A stretch of 64,000 nt of DNA from NCBI RefSeq assembly GCF_022921055.1, contig NZ_CP095061.1, positions 659,501-723,500 of the forward strand, written 5' to 3'. The notes beneath the pieces were generated by a model, which was not told where the DNA came from, ran no database searches, and worked only from the letters and a program-made list of their open reading frames with translations. This DNA comes from Hymenobacter volaticus (GTDB taxonomy: Bacteria > Bacteroidota > Bacteroidia > Cytophagales > Hymenobacteraceae). This document shows positions 45,868-54,860 of the stretch, in pieces. The translations under genes and the position numbers were made by a program. The first letter of the stretch is position 1, and each line of letters begins with the position of its first letter.

Positions 45868-48234
45868 CTAGTTAGTGCCACCGCCGGTGCCGCTGGTGCT
45901 ACTGCCGGGCTTTTGCTCTTTCTGCTGCATCGAGGTTTGCTGCTGCATGGGGTTAGGCTGGTTACGCTGCTGCAACTCGAACAACTCGAAGCGAGAAGGC
46001 GAGGCTTTCTGTGGCCAAGAGTTGTTGCTTAGGTCGGTGTCGGCGGTTTCGAGGTAGGGGTCGAGCACGAAGCTTACCACAGGCTTATCGGTGATGAAGA
46101 CCTTGGTTACCTCGGCGTTGTTTTTGCGCCAGATTTCAGCTGGAATGTTCACCACTTCCTGCTTGCCGTCTTCATACGTCATCTGCACGACAACCGGCAT
46201 TGTGAGGCCGCCGAGGTTCTTTAGGCTAACCTCGTAGAAGTTCAAGCCGGCATTCAGGCGCTGCTGCTGTTCGGGCGAAAGCGCCTTTACAAACTGCTGG
46301 TAGCGTTGCTTGTCGGCATCGGTGGTAGCCAGCGGGTCATAGTTGTTGTAGAAGTCCTTCAGATCGGGCTTCTCGTCTATCAGGGTTTTCTTGATGTCTT
46401 GGAGGTTGCGCTGCTGCGAGAGGGTTTGCGGAGCACTGTTGAGCTGTTGGCGCTTAGCCGTATTTTCCAGCTCGGGGTTCTTGGAATCCACCTTATACCA
46501 CTTCACAGCATCCAGGGCTAGGTCGGTGTGGTCAGTGGTGTAGAACCAGCCGCGCCAGAACCAGTCGAGGTCGGTGCCAGAAGCATCCTCCATAGTGCGG
46601 AAGAAGTCGGCAGGCTCGGGGTGCTTATAGGCCCACCGGCGCGCATATTCCTTGAACGCATAGTCGAAGAGTTGGCGACCCATAATGGTCTCACGCAGAA
46701 TATTGAGGCCAGTAGCGGGCTTGGCGTAGGCGTTTGGCCCGAATTGCAACACCGATTCCGAGTTGGTCATAATCGGGGTTTGCAGGTTCTTGCCGGTGCG
46801 CATGTAGTCCACAATGTTCTTGGGCTCGCCGCGGCGTGAAGGGTAGTTACGCTCCCATTCCTGCTCAGTCAGGTATTGCACAAAGGTGTTCAGGCCTTCG
46901 TCCATCCAAGTCCATTGCCGCTCGTCGGAGTTCACAATCATCGGGAAGAAGTTGTGACCTACCTCGTGGATAATCACCGAAATCATCCCGTATTTCCGGT
47001 CGGCAGTATACGTACCGTCTTTCTCAGGGCGGCCGCCGTTGAAGCAAATCATGGGGTACTCCATGCCACCCACGGGTCCGTGTACCGAAATAGCCACGGG
47101 GTAGGCGTAAGGAATCGTGAACTTCGAGTACGTTTTGATGGTGTGGGCTACTACCTCAGTCGAGTACTTGCCCCACAGCGGGTTACCCTCTTTGGGATAG
47201 AACGACATGCACATTACTGGCGTGCCATCTTGCTTGATACCCATGGCATCCCAAATAAACTTCCGCGACGAAGCCCAGGCAAAGTCGCGCACGTTTTTGG
47301 CGGCGTACGTCCAGGTTTTAGTGCCTTTGGCGCGCTTCTGCTCGGCCTGCTCGGCTTCCATCGGCGTCACAATGAACACCGGCTTCTTGGCATTCACGGC
47401 CTGCGCCATGCGCTGCCGCTGAGCAGAAGTCAGTACTTCCGAGGCGTTCTGCAAAGTGCCCGTAGCGCCTACTACGTGGTCGGCCGGGGCCGTGATGCTT
47501 ACGCGGTAATCACCGAAAGGCAGCGCGAATTCACCGTTGCCCAAGAACTGCTTGTGCTGCCAGCCCTGGTTGTCGGAGTACACGGCCATACGTGGATAGA
47601 ACTGCGCAATTTCGTAGAGGTAGTTTTTGTCCTCGGAGAAATACTCGTAGCCGCTGCGCTGGTTGATTTTGGTTTGGTCGTTGATGTTGTAGTTCCACGC
47701 CAAGCTGAACGTAACCGACTGCCGGGGCCGCAACGGCGTCGGCAAATCCACCCGCATCATGGTGTGGTTGATAACGTGCGGTAGCGCCTTGCCACCTTTC
47801 AACTCCACTTTGGTGATCTTGAAGCCGCCGTCAAACTCACTGCGTTGCAGATAATCCAGCGCCTGGAACGACATCCGGTCCTGGATCTGACCAACCTGCG
47901 TGGCGGTGGTAATGGAATTCTTGTCCATTATGTTCTGATCGAGTTGCACCCAGAGGTAAGTCAGCACGTCAGGCGAGAGGTTGGTGTAGGTGATGTCCTC
48001 GGAGCCGGTAATAGCTTGTTTCTCGTCGTCGAGCTTAACGCGGATGTTGTAGTCGGCGCGTTGCTGCCAATAATCGACGCCAGGCGCGCCGGAAGCCGTG
48101 CGATACGAGTTAGGGGTAGGCAACTCAGTACCAAGCTGAGCAAACTTGTCGGTGCCAGAATTGGTGGTCTGAGCCAATGCCGGCCCGGCCAGCAACAAAG
48201 CAAGGCCAGCGGCTGGCAGTAATGTTTTGGTCAT
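45868..48234 (-). CDS. M1-family metalloaminopeptidase, exported
   Basis: 788 residues. A signal peptide (LLPAAGLALLLAGPALAQ) precedes an M1 (gluzincin) catalytic core: substrate-anchoring GGMEYP, zinc motif HEVGHNFFP and the third ligand in WTWMDEGLNTFVQYL. The extra C-terminal third is the less conserved domain and ends in a Gln/Ser/Gly-rich tail (QRNQPNPMQQQTSMQQKEQ, then GTGGGTN). It cleaves N-terminal residues of peptides outside the cytoplasm. This is a distinct protein from the permease-linked M1 peptidase at 8-12 kb. Confidence 0.92.
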   Translation of the reverse strand: MTKTLLPAAGLALLLAGPALAQTTNSGTDKFAQLGTELPTPNSYRTASGAPGVDYWQQRADYNIRVKLDDEKQAITGSEDITYTNLSPDVLTYLWVQLDQNIMDKNSITTATQVGQIQDRMSFQALDYLQRSEFDGGFKITKVELKGGKALPHVINHTMMRVDLPTPLRPRQSVTFSLAWNYNINDQTKINQRSGYEYFSEDKNYLYEIAQFYPRMAVYSDNQGWQHKQFLGNGEFALPFGDYRVSITAPADHVVGATGTLQNASEVLTSAQRQRMAQAVNAKKPVFIVTPMEAEQAEQKRAKGTKTWTYAAKNVRDFAWASSRKFIWDAMGIKQDGTPVMCMSFYPKEGNPLWGKYSTEVVAHTIKTYSKFTIPYAYPVAISVHGPVGGMEYPMICFNGGRPEKDGTYTADRKYGMISVIIHEVGHNFFPMIVNSDERQWTWMDEGLNTFVQYLTEQEWERNYPSRRGEPKNIVDYMRTGKNLQTPIMTNSESVLQFGPNAYAKPATGLNILRETIMGRQLFDYAFKEYARRWAYKHPEPADFFRTMEDASGTDLDWFWRGWFYTTDHTDLALDAVKWYKVDSKNPELENTAKRQQLNSAPQTLSQQRNLQDIKKTLIDEKPDLKDFYNNYDPLATTDADKQRYQQFVKALSPEQQQRLNAGLNFYEVSLKNLGGLTMPVVVQMTYEDGKQEVVNIPAEIWRKNNAEVTKVFITDKPVVSFVLDPYLETADTDLSNNSWPQKASPSRFELFELQQRNQPNPMQQQTSMQQKEQKPGSSTSGTGGGTN

Positions 48235-48460
48235 ACGTTAAGTGTAGTTGCAAAAGAGTTAAGTGCAAATGGCGGAGAAGTAAATTTACGAGAAATCTCC
48301 GCCCAATTCGTCAAGGACTCAACGCCAAGCCTAGCGTTGCACAAGGGTATCGTATGTTCAGAGCACTAGTCTGGTATCCAACATGATGAGTACCGATGGG
48401 AGCAACAGTAGCTTACGCATAGAGATTCACTTCGCCCACATAATAAACTGGCACTCAGCA

Positions 48461-49072
48461 TCACGAGGTTAGTTGCCCTAGTAGCAGTACGGTGGCAATA
48501 CCAGCAGCGGCACCCGTCACGAACAGCAGCCAGTCGCGGCGGGCAGCACCAAAAATGCGCAACACAACAAAACCTAGCAGCAGAATGATGCCGACAATCA
48601 GTAGTTGCCCCAGCTCTACGCCGACGTTGAAGGCCAACAGTTCCAACACGGGTCGGCTCTGTCGGCCCAACAGTTCGCGCAAATAGCTAGAGAAGCCCAG
48701 GCCGTGAATCAACCCAAATACGGCCGCTAGCAAGTTAGGCCATGCGAGCAATATAGGTTCTGGCCGTCGGCGGGTAGGTAGCCGTTCGCCGGTGCGGCCC
48801 ATTTCTGTTGTGTTCAGGATGCAGGTGAGCAAGATGGTCACCGGAATCAGCATCTCGATCAGCTTGGGACTGTAGTGCACGAAGCCCATAGTAGCCAGCG
48901 CCAGCGTGAGCGAATGGCCAATCGTGAAGCTCGTGACCAGTGCCACTACTCGGCGCCAGTCGCGCAGCACATACGGTGCGCATAGGGCCAGCAGAAACAC
49001 GATGTGGTCGTGGGCCCGCAGGTTGAAGATATGGTAGAAGCCGAGTTGGAGGTAGGTTTGAAATACCGACAT
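48461..49072 (-). CDS. HupE/UreJ-family membrane protein
   Basis: 203 residues, about six membrane helices. The HupE/UreJ_2 pattern is clear: LGFYHIFNLRAHDHIVFLLA, TIGHSLTLALATMGFV, FGLIHGLGFSSYLRELLG and FNVGVELGQLLI, with conserved histidines that could coordinate nickel or cobalt. Family members are secondary Ni/Co transporters or accessory factors. No hydrogenase or urease genes are near, so the metal role is uncertain. Confidence 0.86.
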   Translation of the reverse strand: MSVFQTYLQLGFYHIFNLRAHDHIVFLLALCAPYVLRDWRRVVALVTSFTIGHSLTLALATMGFVHYSPKLIEMLIPVTILLTCILNTTEMGRTGERLPTRRRPEPILLAWPNLLAAVFGLIHGLGFSSYLRELLGRQSRPVLELLAFNVGVELGQLLIVGIILLLGFVVLRIFGAARRDWLLFVTGAAAGIATVLLLGQLTS

Positions 49073-49146
49073 GGCGCAAATCTACACAAGCCAGGCAAGT
49101 TCACTTAAGTCGAGCTACAGAGGCCTTTCGCTGGAACCTCCCACAT

Positions 49147-49194
49147 AAAGCAGGGGAGGTCCTCTGTTCTATCTGCGAGACCTCCCCTGCTTTT
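49147..49194 (-). terminator. Pectinesterase terminator
   Basis: 14-bp arms AAAGCAGGGGAGGT and ACCTCCCCTGCTTT with a 19-base loop, between the pectinesterase stop (49213) and the next gene. Confidence 0.75.
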
Positions 49195-49212
49195 CAACTA
49201 CAGTGTTACAGC

Positions 49213-51845
49213 TTACTGCTTCAGAATCCGACGTACATCCGAACCGCCTTCTGTGCGGGTGCGCAGCAAATAGACGCCCGCTGGCAGTTGGCTCAGGTTG
49301 AATGTGGTGCGCTGAATTCCAGCTTTGCCCGGTACATCTAGGCGCTGCACAGGCTGGCCCAAGACATTATAAAGGCATAGCTCGGTAGCTTTAGAGTACC
49401 CGCTTAATTCCACGGCTACATGGCTTGTAGCCGGGTTAGGAAACACGTTCAGGCCGCTGCCAGCTAATGGCTTGTTGCTAAGCACAGTGATGTTCTCTCC
49501 TTTCACCACTACGTTTTTCAGTAACCCATACCGGCCCGAGCTTGTACTGCCGCAACTGAAGTAAAGCCGGATAGTAAGCCGTTGTCCAGCCGCTAGGGTA
49601 ATACCAGCCGACTCATTGAGCAGTAACCGGTAGGTAAGCGTGGGGCCACCAGGTTGATTGGCTAACAGAATAGGAGTCTGAAAAGCCCCATTGGCTGTGC
49701 TGGGCAGCCCCCCGGTAGGGCCGGTGCCACCCATTACATCGGCGGAATCGGTGGCGAAGTTGCTCCGCGAGTACACCACGGCTAGCTTGGTATTGCTGGA
49801 CGTGTTGTAGAAGGCCGAGGTCAAAAGCAGTGAGTCGAGCCGCACAATGGAATTGGGGCCGGCTGTGACCGTGAATTGCTCGTAGACGCGGCGACTCAGG
49901 TTGCCGCCAGGGCCCCCTATGGTTGTAGCCCAAGTGCCGTCGCCGTTGGTACTTGCCCCGAAAGCCTGTCCAAACGTATTGGAATACGCCCGAATAGCAG
50001 GCACCGTGGTGCCGTTTGAAACCGTCAGGCCCCGCAGAATAGGAGTGCTAGCAACCACTGCCCCCGAACGCACGGCACTGCTATCGGTGCTGCTAGCTTT
50101 CAACGGCCACCACTGTAGCGGCCTTGATATGGGGGCAGCGGTATTCGTTTTGGTGCCCGCTACGGGCACATTCGTGGTTGTATTTCCGGGGCTACTGTGT
50201 ACAATGTTGCCGGTGTAGCTGCCTGCTGTTGCGGCGTTCAGCCGCACGCTGATAGTGGCAGCTAGCGTATTGTCGACGGGTGTAAGCACGAGCGGATCAG
50301 CCGCCGTAGCCCAAGTAGTACCTGCATTGGCTGATACCTCATAGCCTGCCGGAGGGGTAATGGTTACGTTGGCAGTAAGGTTGGCGCCTGCCAGCGAATA
50401 GGCTTGCACGCCTGAGGCGTTGGTTTGGTATTGCACGAAAGTGCCCAACGTACCCGTAATGGTAAGGGTTGGGGCACTGGAAATCCGGATGGTTTCAGTG
50501 GTGTGCGTGGCAACGCCAGGCTTCGATGCTTTCAGGTAGTAATAATAAATGCTGCCAGCCGGCGGGACAACGTCGGGCAGTTGGAAGTTGTAAAGTGAGT
50601 CGGTGAGGGCGGTTACTTCCCCCACCATGCTGAAGGCAACATTGTCGGAAGAGCGAAACAGCTCATACTTGATTTGACTCATGGCCCAGCTAATGTTCCA
50701 ACTTAGCGTAGAGGGCGTAGTGCTGTTGCCTTTGGTGGCCCGAAAGTTCGAGACGGCAATTTCCGGAGCATAGCTCCCGCAGAAACCCGCTGCTGTAGCG
50801 CACGGATTCCAGCTGCTGCCAAAGAGGTTGGCTACTGTGTAAGCCGCCGTGTCCGCCGCTGTCAGCTGTTTCGACCAGCTTACGCGCTGTCCAATAGGCG
50901 CTAAGTTTCCGCTAAACGTTCGGCTTTGGTATTCGGCATACGTAATGAGGCTGGTGTTCGTGCCCGCATCCCAAACAGCCCAGCCAGCTGGTTGAATCAA
51001 GCCCGCACCAAGGGTGGCGTTTAGAAAAACCACTTTGTTGTGGGCAGGAGTAGCAAAACCAGTGGCGTTCTGCCAGGGCCGCCCCAGCACGTATTGCGTT
51101 CCGCCGGTGTTGGCTGGTAGCCTGCAGTTTCGAAATACGTAGCCGTACGGCTGACCTGGTGGCGTATTAGCGGCCGTGATGTACGACGAGCCATTCGTGG
51201 TACGCGTTTTAGCGTACACCACGCACCGGTCGAACACGGCTACCGAACTACCAAAAATAAAGTCCACGTTGCCATCGATGTAGCAGTCCCGAAAGTAGTG
51301 TCTGGGAGTGCCGTTGCCTTTGGTGTAGAGCGTATCCTGGTTGCCGAGGAAGCGGCAATTTTTGAAGGCGGTCCGGTCGGCGTTCAGCAGCACGGCTACG
51401 GCCTGCGACCCATCCCCAAACGAATTTTCAAAAGTGATATTCAAGGCCGAAAAGTCATCGGCATTCACCGAGAAGCTAGCCGAATTCTGAGTGCCAAGGG
51501 TGCCGCCCCGGGCGCCGGGGTGCTGGCGCCATCATCGTAAGTGAGAATGGTATTGGCAACACTTTCACCCACAAGTTGCAAAAATGGCTTGTTGGCTGGA
51601 ATCGTGATTTTCTCTTTGTAACGGCCGTTTTTGATAAAGATGGTAAATGAGCCAGTGCGACCCGTAGGTGCGGCATTGATGGCTGCTTGCACCGTAGTAT
51701 AGTCGCCGGTACCATCCTTCGCCACCGTGAAATCGTAGCCAGAGGCGCTCAGTGCAAAGGCATTGCTAAGCGCAAGCAAACAAAGCGTTAGGAGTGTGCG
51801 ATAAGCTGCGCTGCCACACCGAAGGCATGTAGAGGTTGAATTCAT
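49213..51845 (-). pseudogene. T9SS-exported pectinesterase (CE8), frameshifted
   Basis: The first frame starts with a signal peptide (AYRTLLTLCLLALSNAFALS) and the start of a pectin methylesterase beta-helix (DFTVAKDGTGDYTTVQAAIN), then fails after STPAPG. The next frame continues NADDFSALNITFENS, QAVAVLLNADRTAFKNCRFL, catalytic Asp in GNVDFIFGSS and LGRPWQ. Adding one G at 51506-51509 gives 877 residues. After the esterase come fibronectin-like and Ig-like regions and a C-terminal type IX sorting domain (NVFPNPATSHVAVEL to RRILKQ). It would de-esterify pectin at the cell surface. Confidence 0.86.
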
Positions 51846-52001
51846 AGAGTGGTGGAATTTTAGTGGAACGTATCTATAAGGTAGCGGCTTTCGACCGTAT
51901 GCGTGGGACAAGGCGAAGTTTAATGCAGGCAATCATAGCCGAGAGCGTTGTCGGCAATGGAGTGCATCATGCTTAAGCAAACAGTACCCTACACTACATG
52001 C

Positions 52002-52036
52002 AGAAGCCCCATTAGTACGTAGCTAATGGGGCTTCT
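52002..52036 (-). terminator. Terminator of the lipoprotein gene
   Basis: Perfect 14-bp arms AGAAGCCCCATTAG and CTAATGGGGCTTCT with a seven-base loop, downstream of the 52107-53114 gene. Confidence 0.8.
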
Positions 52037-52106
52037 TAGTTGAAATGAGCGAGTTGCGAATGCCAGTGGTACTACACTTTTAGTCTGTAGAACGAGGCGT
52101 GACTAT

Positions 52107-53114
52107 TTAGAAGCGAGCTTTCACAATCTCGAAGAAAGGAGAGGCAGCTTGGTAAGGGTACAGCACGTAGGCGTCGGTCAGGTTGCGGCGCGTGATAGTA
52201 GTAGGACTAACTGGGCCCGTAGCGAAAGTGCCCGAATTGTAAGACGACGACCAGTTATCGTTGCTAACCAATCGAAATACGCTGGTTTGGCTACCCGATA
52301 CTACCAACAAGGTTTGCGGCGTAAGCAGCAGTAAGCCATCAGCGCCTACCAAATTTTGGTTGCTGGTTACCCGGGTAAAGCCGCTGGGGTTATTGAGTGG
52401 CACCTTGAACAGGGTACCATCGTTGGATTTAGCTACGAGCAGGAAGCCAGCCGGGTGAAACACAATGCCGTTCAAGCCGAACCCGGTGCCGCCGCTCAAC
52501 TGTGGGTCTTCCAGGAACACGGTGGCATTGCCTTGCGGATCTACCTTATAGATGATGGGCGAGGAACTGTCGGTAACGTATGCGTTACCTTCTAAATCGA
52601 CCGTTATGTCGTTGGCGAAGTGGTTCTGGTTTGGCCGCAACGCACCGAGGTCCACGTACCGAGTGAGGCTACCATTGTTGGAATTGAAAATAGCTAGCCC
52701 AGCTAAGCGGCGAAGAGTAGCCGGCGTGGAGCGGGTGGTGTTGGCCCCGTTGTCGGACACCGCCGCGAGCAGCCGATTACGCGATAAATCGAGGTTCAAG
52801 CCGATAGTGGAAATCAGCCGCGGATCATCTGCAAATACAGTATAAGAACTGTCATCTTTCACGGCGCCAATGCGTCCACGGGTACGTGAGCTAACCAAGA
52901 AGCGCCGGTTTACTTCGTCATACTGCACACCTTCCGGCGACACACCAGGTTGCGCTACCCTGATTCGGGAAGGCGCCGTCGGAAATGAGACGTTGCCATC
53001 ATCGTCTACGCAACCAGGCAGGAAACCAACCATAGCTATTGCCACAGCTGCTAAACGAACGATACGCGGCAGTGCAAACCGCTTTGTTTGATTGAAAGAG
53101 AAGGAGTGGGACAT
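52107..53114 (-). CDS. SMP-30/gluconolactonase-like propeller lipoprotein
   Basis: 335 residues from the ATG at 53114 (MSHSFSFNQTKRF). A lipoprotein signal ends in VGFLPGCVDD, so the mature protein is membrane-anchored. The rest is a beta-propeller of the SMP-30/NHL kind: SPEGVQYDEVNRRFLVSSRT, DITVDLEGNAYVTDSSSPII and NGIVFHPAGFLLVAKSNDG. Metal-binding residues of true lactonases are not all evident, so the substrate is unknown and a non-catalytic role is possible. Confidence 0.82.
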   Translation of the reverse strand: MSHSFSFNQTKRFALPRIVRLAAVAIAMVGFLPGCVDDDGNVSFPTAPSRIRVAQPGVSPEGVQYDEVNRRFLVSSRTRGRIGAVKDDSSYTVFADDPRLISTIGLNLDLSRNRLLAAVSDNGANTTRSTPATLRRLAGLAIFNSNNGSLTRYVDLGALRPNQNHFANDITVDLEGNAYVTDSSSPIIYKVDPQGNATVFLEDPQLSGGTGFGLNGIVFHPAGFLLVAKSNDGTLFKVPLNNPSGFTRVTSNQNLVGADGLLLLTPQTLLVVSGSQTSVFRLVSNDNWSSSYNSGTFATGPVSPTTITRRNLTDAYVLYPYQAASPFFEIVKARF

Positions 53115-53526
53115 AGAAAGGAAAGTTAGGGACCAACGATTCAGACAGCTACCTATACGCACACGAACAGGAAGTAACCAGATGAAAATGGCACTATCTG
53201 CGGGTGTAATAGTACTCCTAAACTCAGAACCAATGTACAGGTTTATACTGCTGTCCAGCTTCTCACTGTGTTCATCTTGCGGTAGTTAGCCCTTAGTAAT
53301 GCGTTTGAAGGCCGTTGGGAGCAACCTACGTGATTTTGGTTGCGCGTTGTTTGGTTCGATTTTGACAAGATCTTATACACAGCAAGTGCTATACTTAAAT
53401 AAATAGGACAATTAAATTAGAATAGTATAAACTCAACAGTATATAGTAGATTTGATCTGAATTCTGTCCTCTTTTCTACTTATTCAGCACACCGCGTAGT
53501 GGCTGTCTTCGCTCTGCGCTATTATT
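53115..53526. other. Intergenic gap, AT-rich
   Basis: About 410 bases between divergent genes, clearly AT-rich, with no coding signal. One promoter-like box is seen (next entry). Confidence 0.5.
53447..53454 (+). promoter_or_regulatory. Possible -7 box for the 53527 gene
   Basis: TAGATTTG matches TAnnTTTG, 80 bases before the ATG. No -33 TTTG is seen. Confidence 0.35.
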
Positions 53527-54459
53527 ATGAGAAAACAAGTACTTATTGCCTGCCTAGCCTTAGGCATGGGCACTAGCGCTTTTGCGCAACAACCCGTTGC
53601 TACAGCTTCTCCCACCACGGCAGCCGTTCCCACACCAACTACACTCTCTCCTTTAACCCGCGCCGATACTGCCCGGGCTGTACATGAGCTATTCAGGAGC
53701 CGACGCGGAGGCGGCATTGGGTGGTTTGCGTTGGGTACGGCGGGTATGCTGGCCTCTATCTTGCCAGCGCAGCAGTCTACTAGTGCTGGAGTATGGACTC
53801 CCGGCGTAGTTGCCGGCTCCGCACTGGTAGGCATTGGGCTAAACAAGGGCATTCAGTTCCGGCGAAGCCGCGAGCGGCGCGTACTACGTGAATTGGCTGC
53901 TACTGGCCACTTGCCAACTAGTATCAGCCGGCGTTTGAAGGGGAACTTCATGCCCCTGCACGGCACCGCTTCGGAAGACAATCCACTACTGGCCAAAGGG
54001 GTTGCGCCTAGCGGTTCTACGCCTAGCGCCATAGTTGCCACTCCAACTCAGGTGCTAGCCGACGCCCGGCAAGATACCCTCGACGCCGTGCAAGGACTAT
54101 TCAATGCCAAGCGCCTTGGTGGGCAGTTGCCCATTCTGCTAGCCTTGCCCGCATTGCGCCTCATGTCCGGGTCTAATGCCAGCAGTAACTCAGCCCCGTC
54201 TTACGTACAGCCCCAAAACGACGAGCCATCTGGAGGACAGGTAGTTGCGGGTGTGCTGCTAGCGGCAGGTGGGGTCACGTATATGTTTGTCCACAACGCT
54301 CCCTATTCAGACACAAAGTTTGCCGAGCTGCGCGCCAACTACCTAGCCGGTACTCCATTGCCATTAGCTATTCGGACCCGCCTAAAAGAAAAGCATGTTG
54401 CGGCAGGGCGTGTGTATCGCGCAAGAATGGAACGCAAAGCTGCTCGCCATCGTCGCTAA
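53527..54459 (+). CDS. Exported protein with two repeated membrane-associated modules
   Basis: 310 residues. A signal peptide (VLIACLALGMGTSAFA) leads to a low-complexity Thr/Pro stretch and then two similar modules. Module 1 (about residues 45-140) has DTARAVHELFRSRRGGG, a hydrophobic middle and RELAATGHLPTSISRRLKG; module 2 (about 180-300) has DTLDAVQGLFNAKRLGG, a hydrophobic middle and RANYLAGTPLPLAIRTRLKE. The pairing suggests an internal duplication. I do not recognise the family. The C-terminus is strongly basic (RVYRARMERKAARHRR). Confidence 0.75.
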   Translation: MRKQVLIACLALGMGTSAFAQQPVATASPTTAAVPTPTTLSPLTRADTARAVHELFRSRRGGGIGWFALGTAGMLASILPAQQSTSAGVWTPGVVAGSALVGIGLNKGIQFRRSRERRVLRELAATGHLPTSISRRLKGNFMPLHGTASEDNPLLAKGVAPSGSTPSAIVATPTQVLADARQDTLDAVQGLFNAKRLGGQLPILLALPALRLMSGSNASSNSAPSYVQPQNDEPSGGQVVAGVLLAAGGVTYMFVHNAPYSDTKFAELRANYLAGTPLPLAIRTRLKEKHVAAGRVYRARMERKAARHRR

Positions 54460-54495
54460 GTCTGCGCTTGGCCTGCTCAAGTAATAGATTAGGTG

Positions 54496-54566
54496 CAATT
54501 ACTTCATATAATAAAAAGCCCCGTTAGCATACTGCTAGCGGGGCTTTTTATTATATGAAGTAATTG
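54496..54566. terminator. Very long bidirectional terminator
   Basis: Arms of 34 bases (54496-54529 and 54533-54566) with one mismatch and a three-base loop; the stem includes AAAAAGCCCCG and its complement. It separates the convergent genes at 54459 and 54583. Confidence 0.85.
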
Positions 54567-54582
54567 CTAAATAAACCATCAG

Positions 54583-54774
54583 CTATTCTTGCCCAAGTTG
54601 TTTTTCTTCCTGCGTGTTCTTCTCGTCTACCTGTTCGGTTCTAGGGTCCGTGTCAATGAACCGCTCGCGCTTTTGATGAATAGGAGCGGCACCTGTTAAT
54701 CCAACGCCCGCTGCGGCCAGCAATAGCATAGCCACTAAGCCTACCATTCGCAAAAACCGTTTGAAGCTTGCCAT
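54583..54774 (-). CDS. Small single-helix membrane protein
   Basis: 63 residues. One membrane helix (VGLVAMLLLAAAGVGLTGA) preceded by a basic N-terminus (MASFKRFLRM) and followed by a charged tail with many E/K/Q residues (RERFIDTDPRTEQVDEKNTQ). The layout suggests a small inner-membrane protein with a soluble tail. The size and balanced composition make a real gene likely, but the function is unknown. It lies between two strong terminators, so it is probably a one-gene unit. Confidence 0.6.
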   Translation of the reverse strand: MASFKRFLRMVGLVAMLLLAAAGVGLTGAAPIHQKRERFIDTDPRTEQVDEKNTQEEKQLGQE

Positions 54775-54792
54775 AACCGAGCTAGAAAAGAA

Positions 54793-54836
54793 AAAAGCCC
54801 CGCCAGGGTGGGATGGCGAGGCTTTTAAGTTTAGGA
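54793..54836 (-). terminator. clpB terminator
   Basis: Arms AAAAGCCCCGCCA and TGGCGAGGCTTTT with one unpaired base, 25 bases after the clpB stop codon. Confidence 0.7.
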
Positions 54837-54860
54837 TACTCTATTGGGCGTGCGGCCGGA

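Noticed and set aside
46876..47784. A 302-codon open frame on the plus strand inside the M1 peptidase gene
   Set aside because: The minus-strand peptidase is clearly real; this frame has no domain or signal and is Arg/His/Val-rich as expected for an antisense shadow.
49077..49084. TAGATTTG box just before the HupE/UreJ gene
   Set aside because: It lies only five bases from the start codon and has no -33 element; a chance match is likely.
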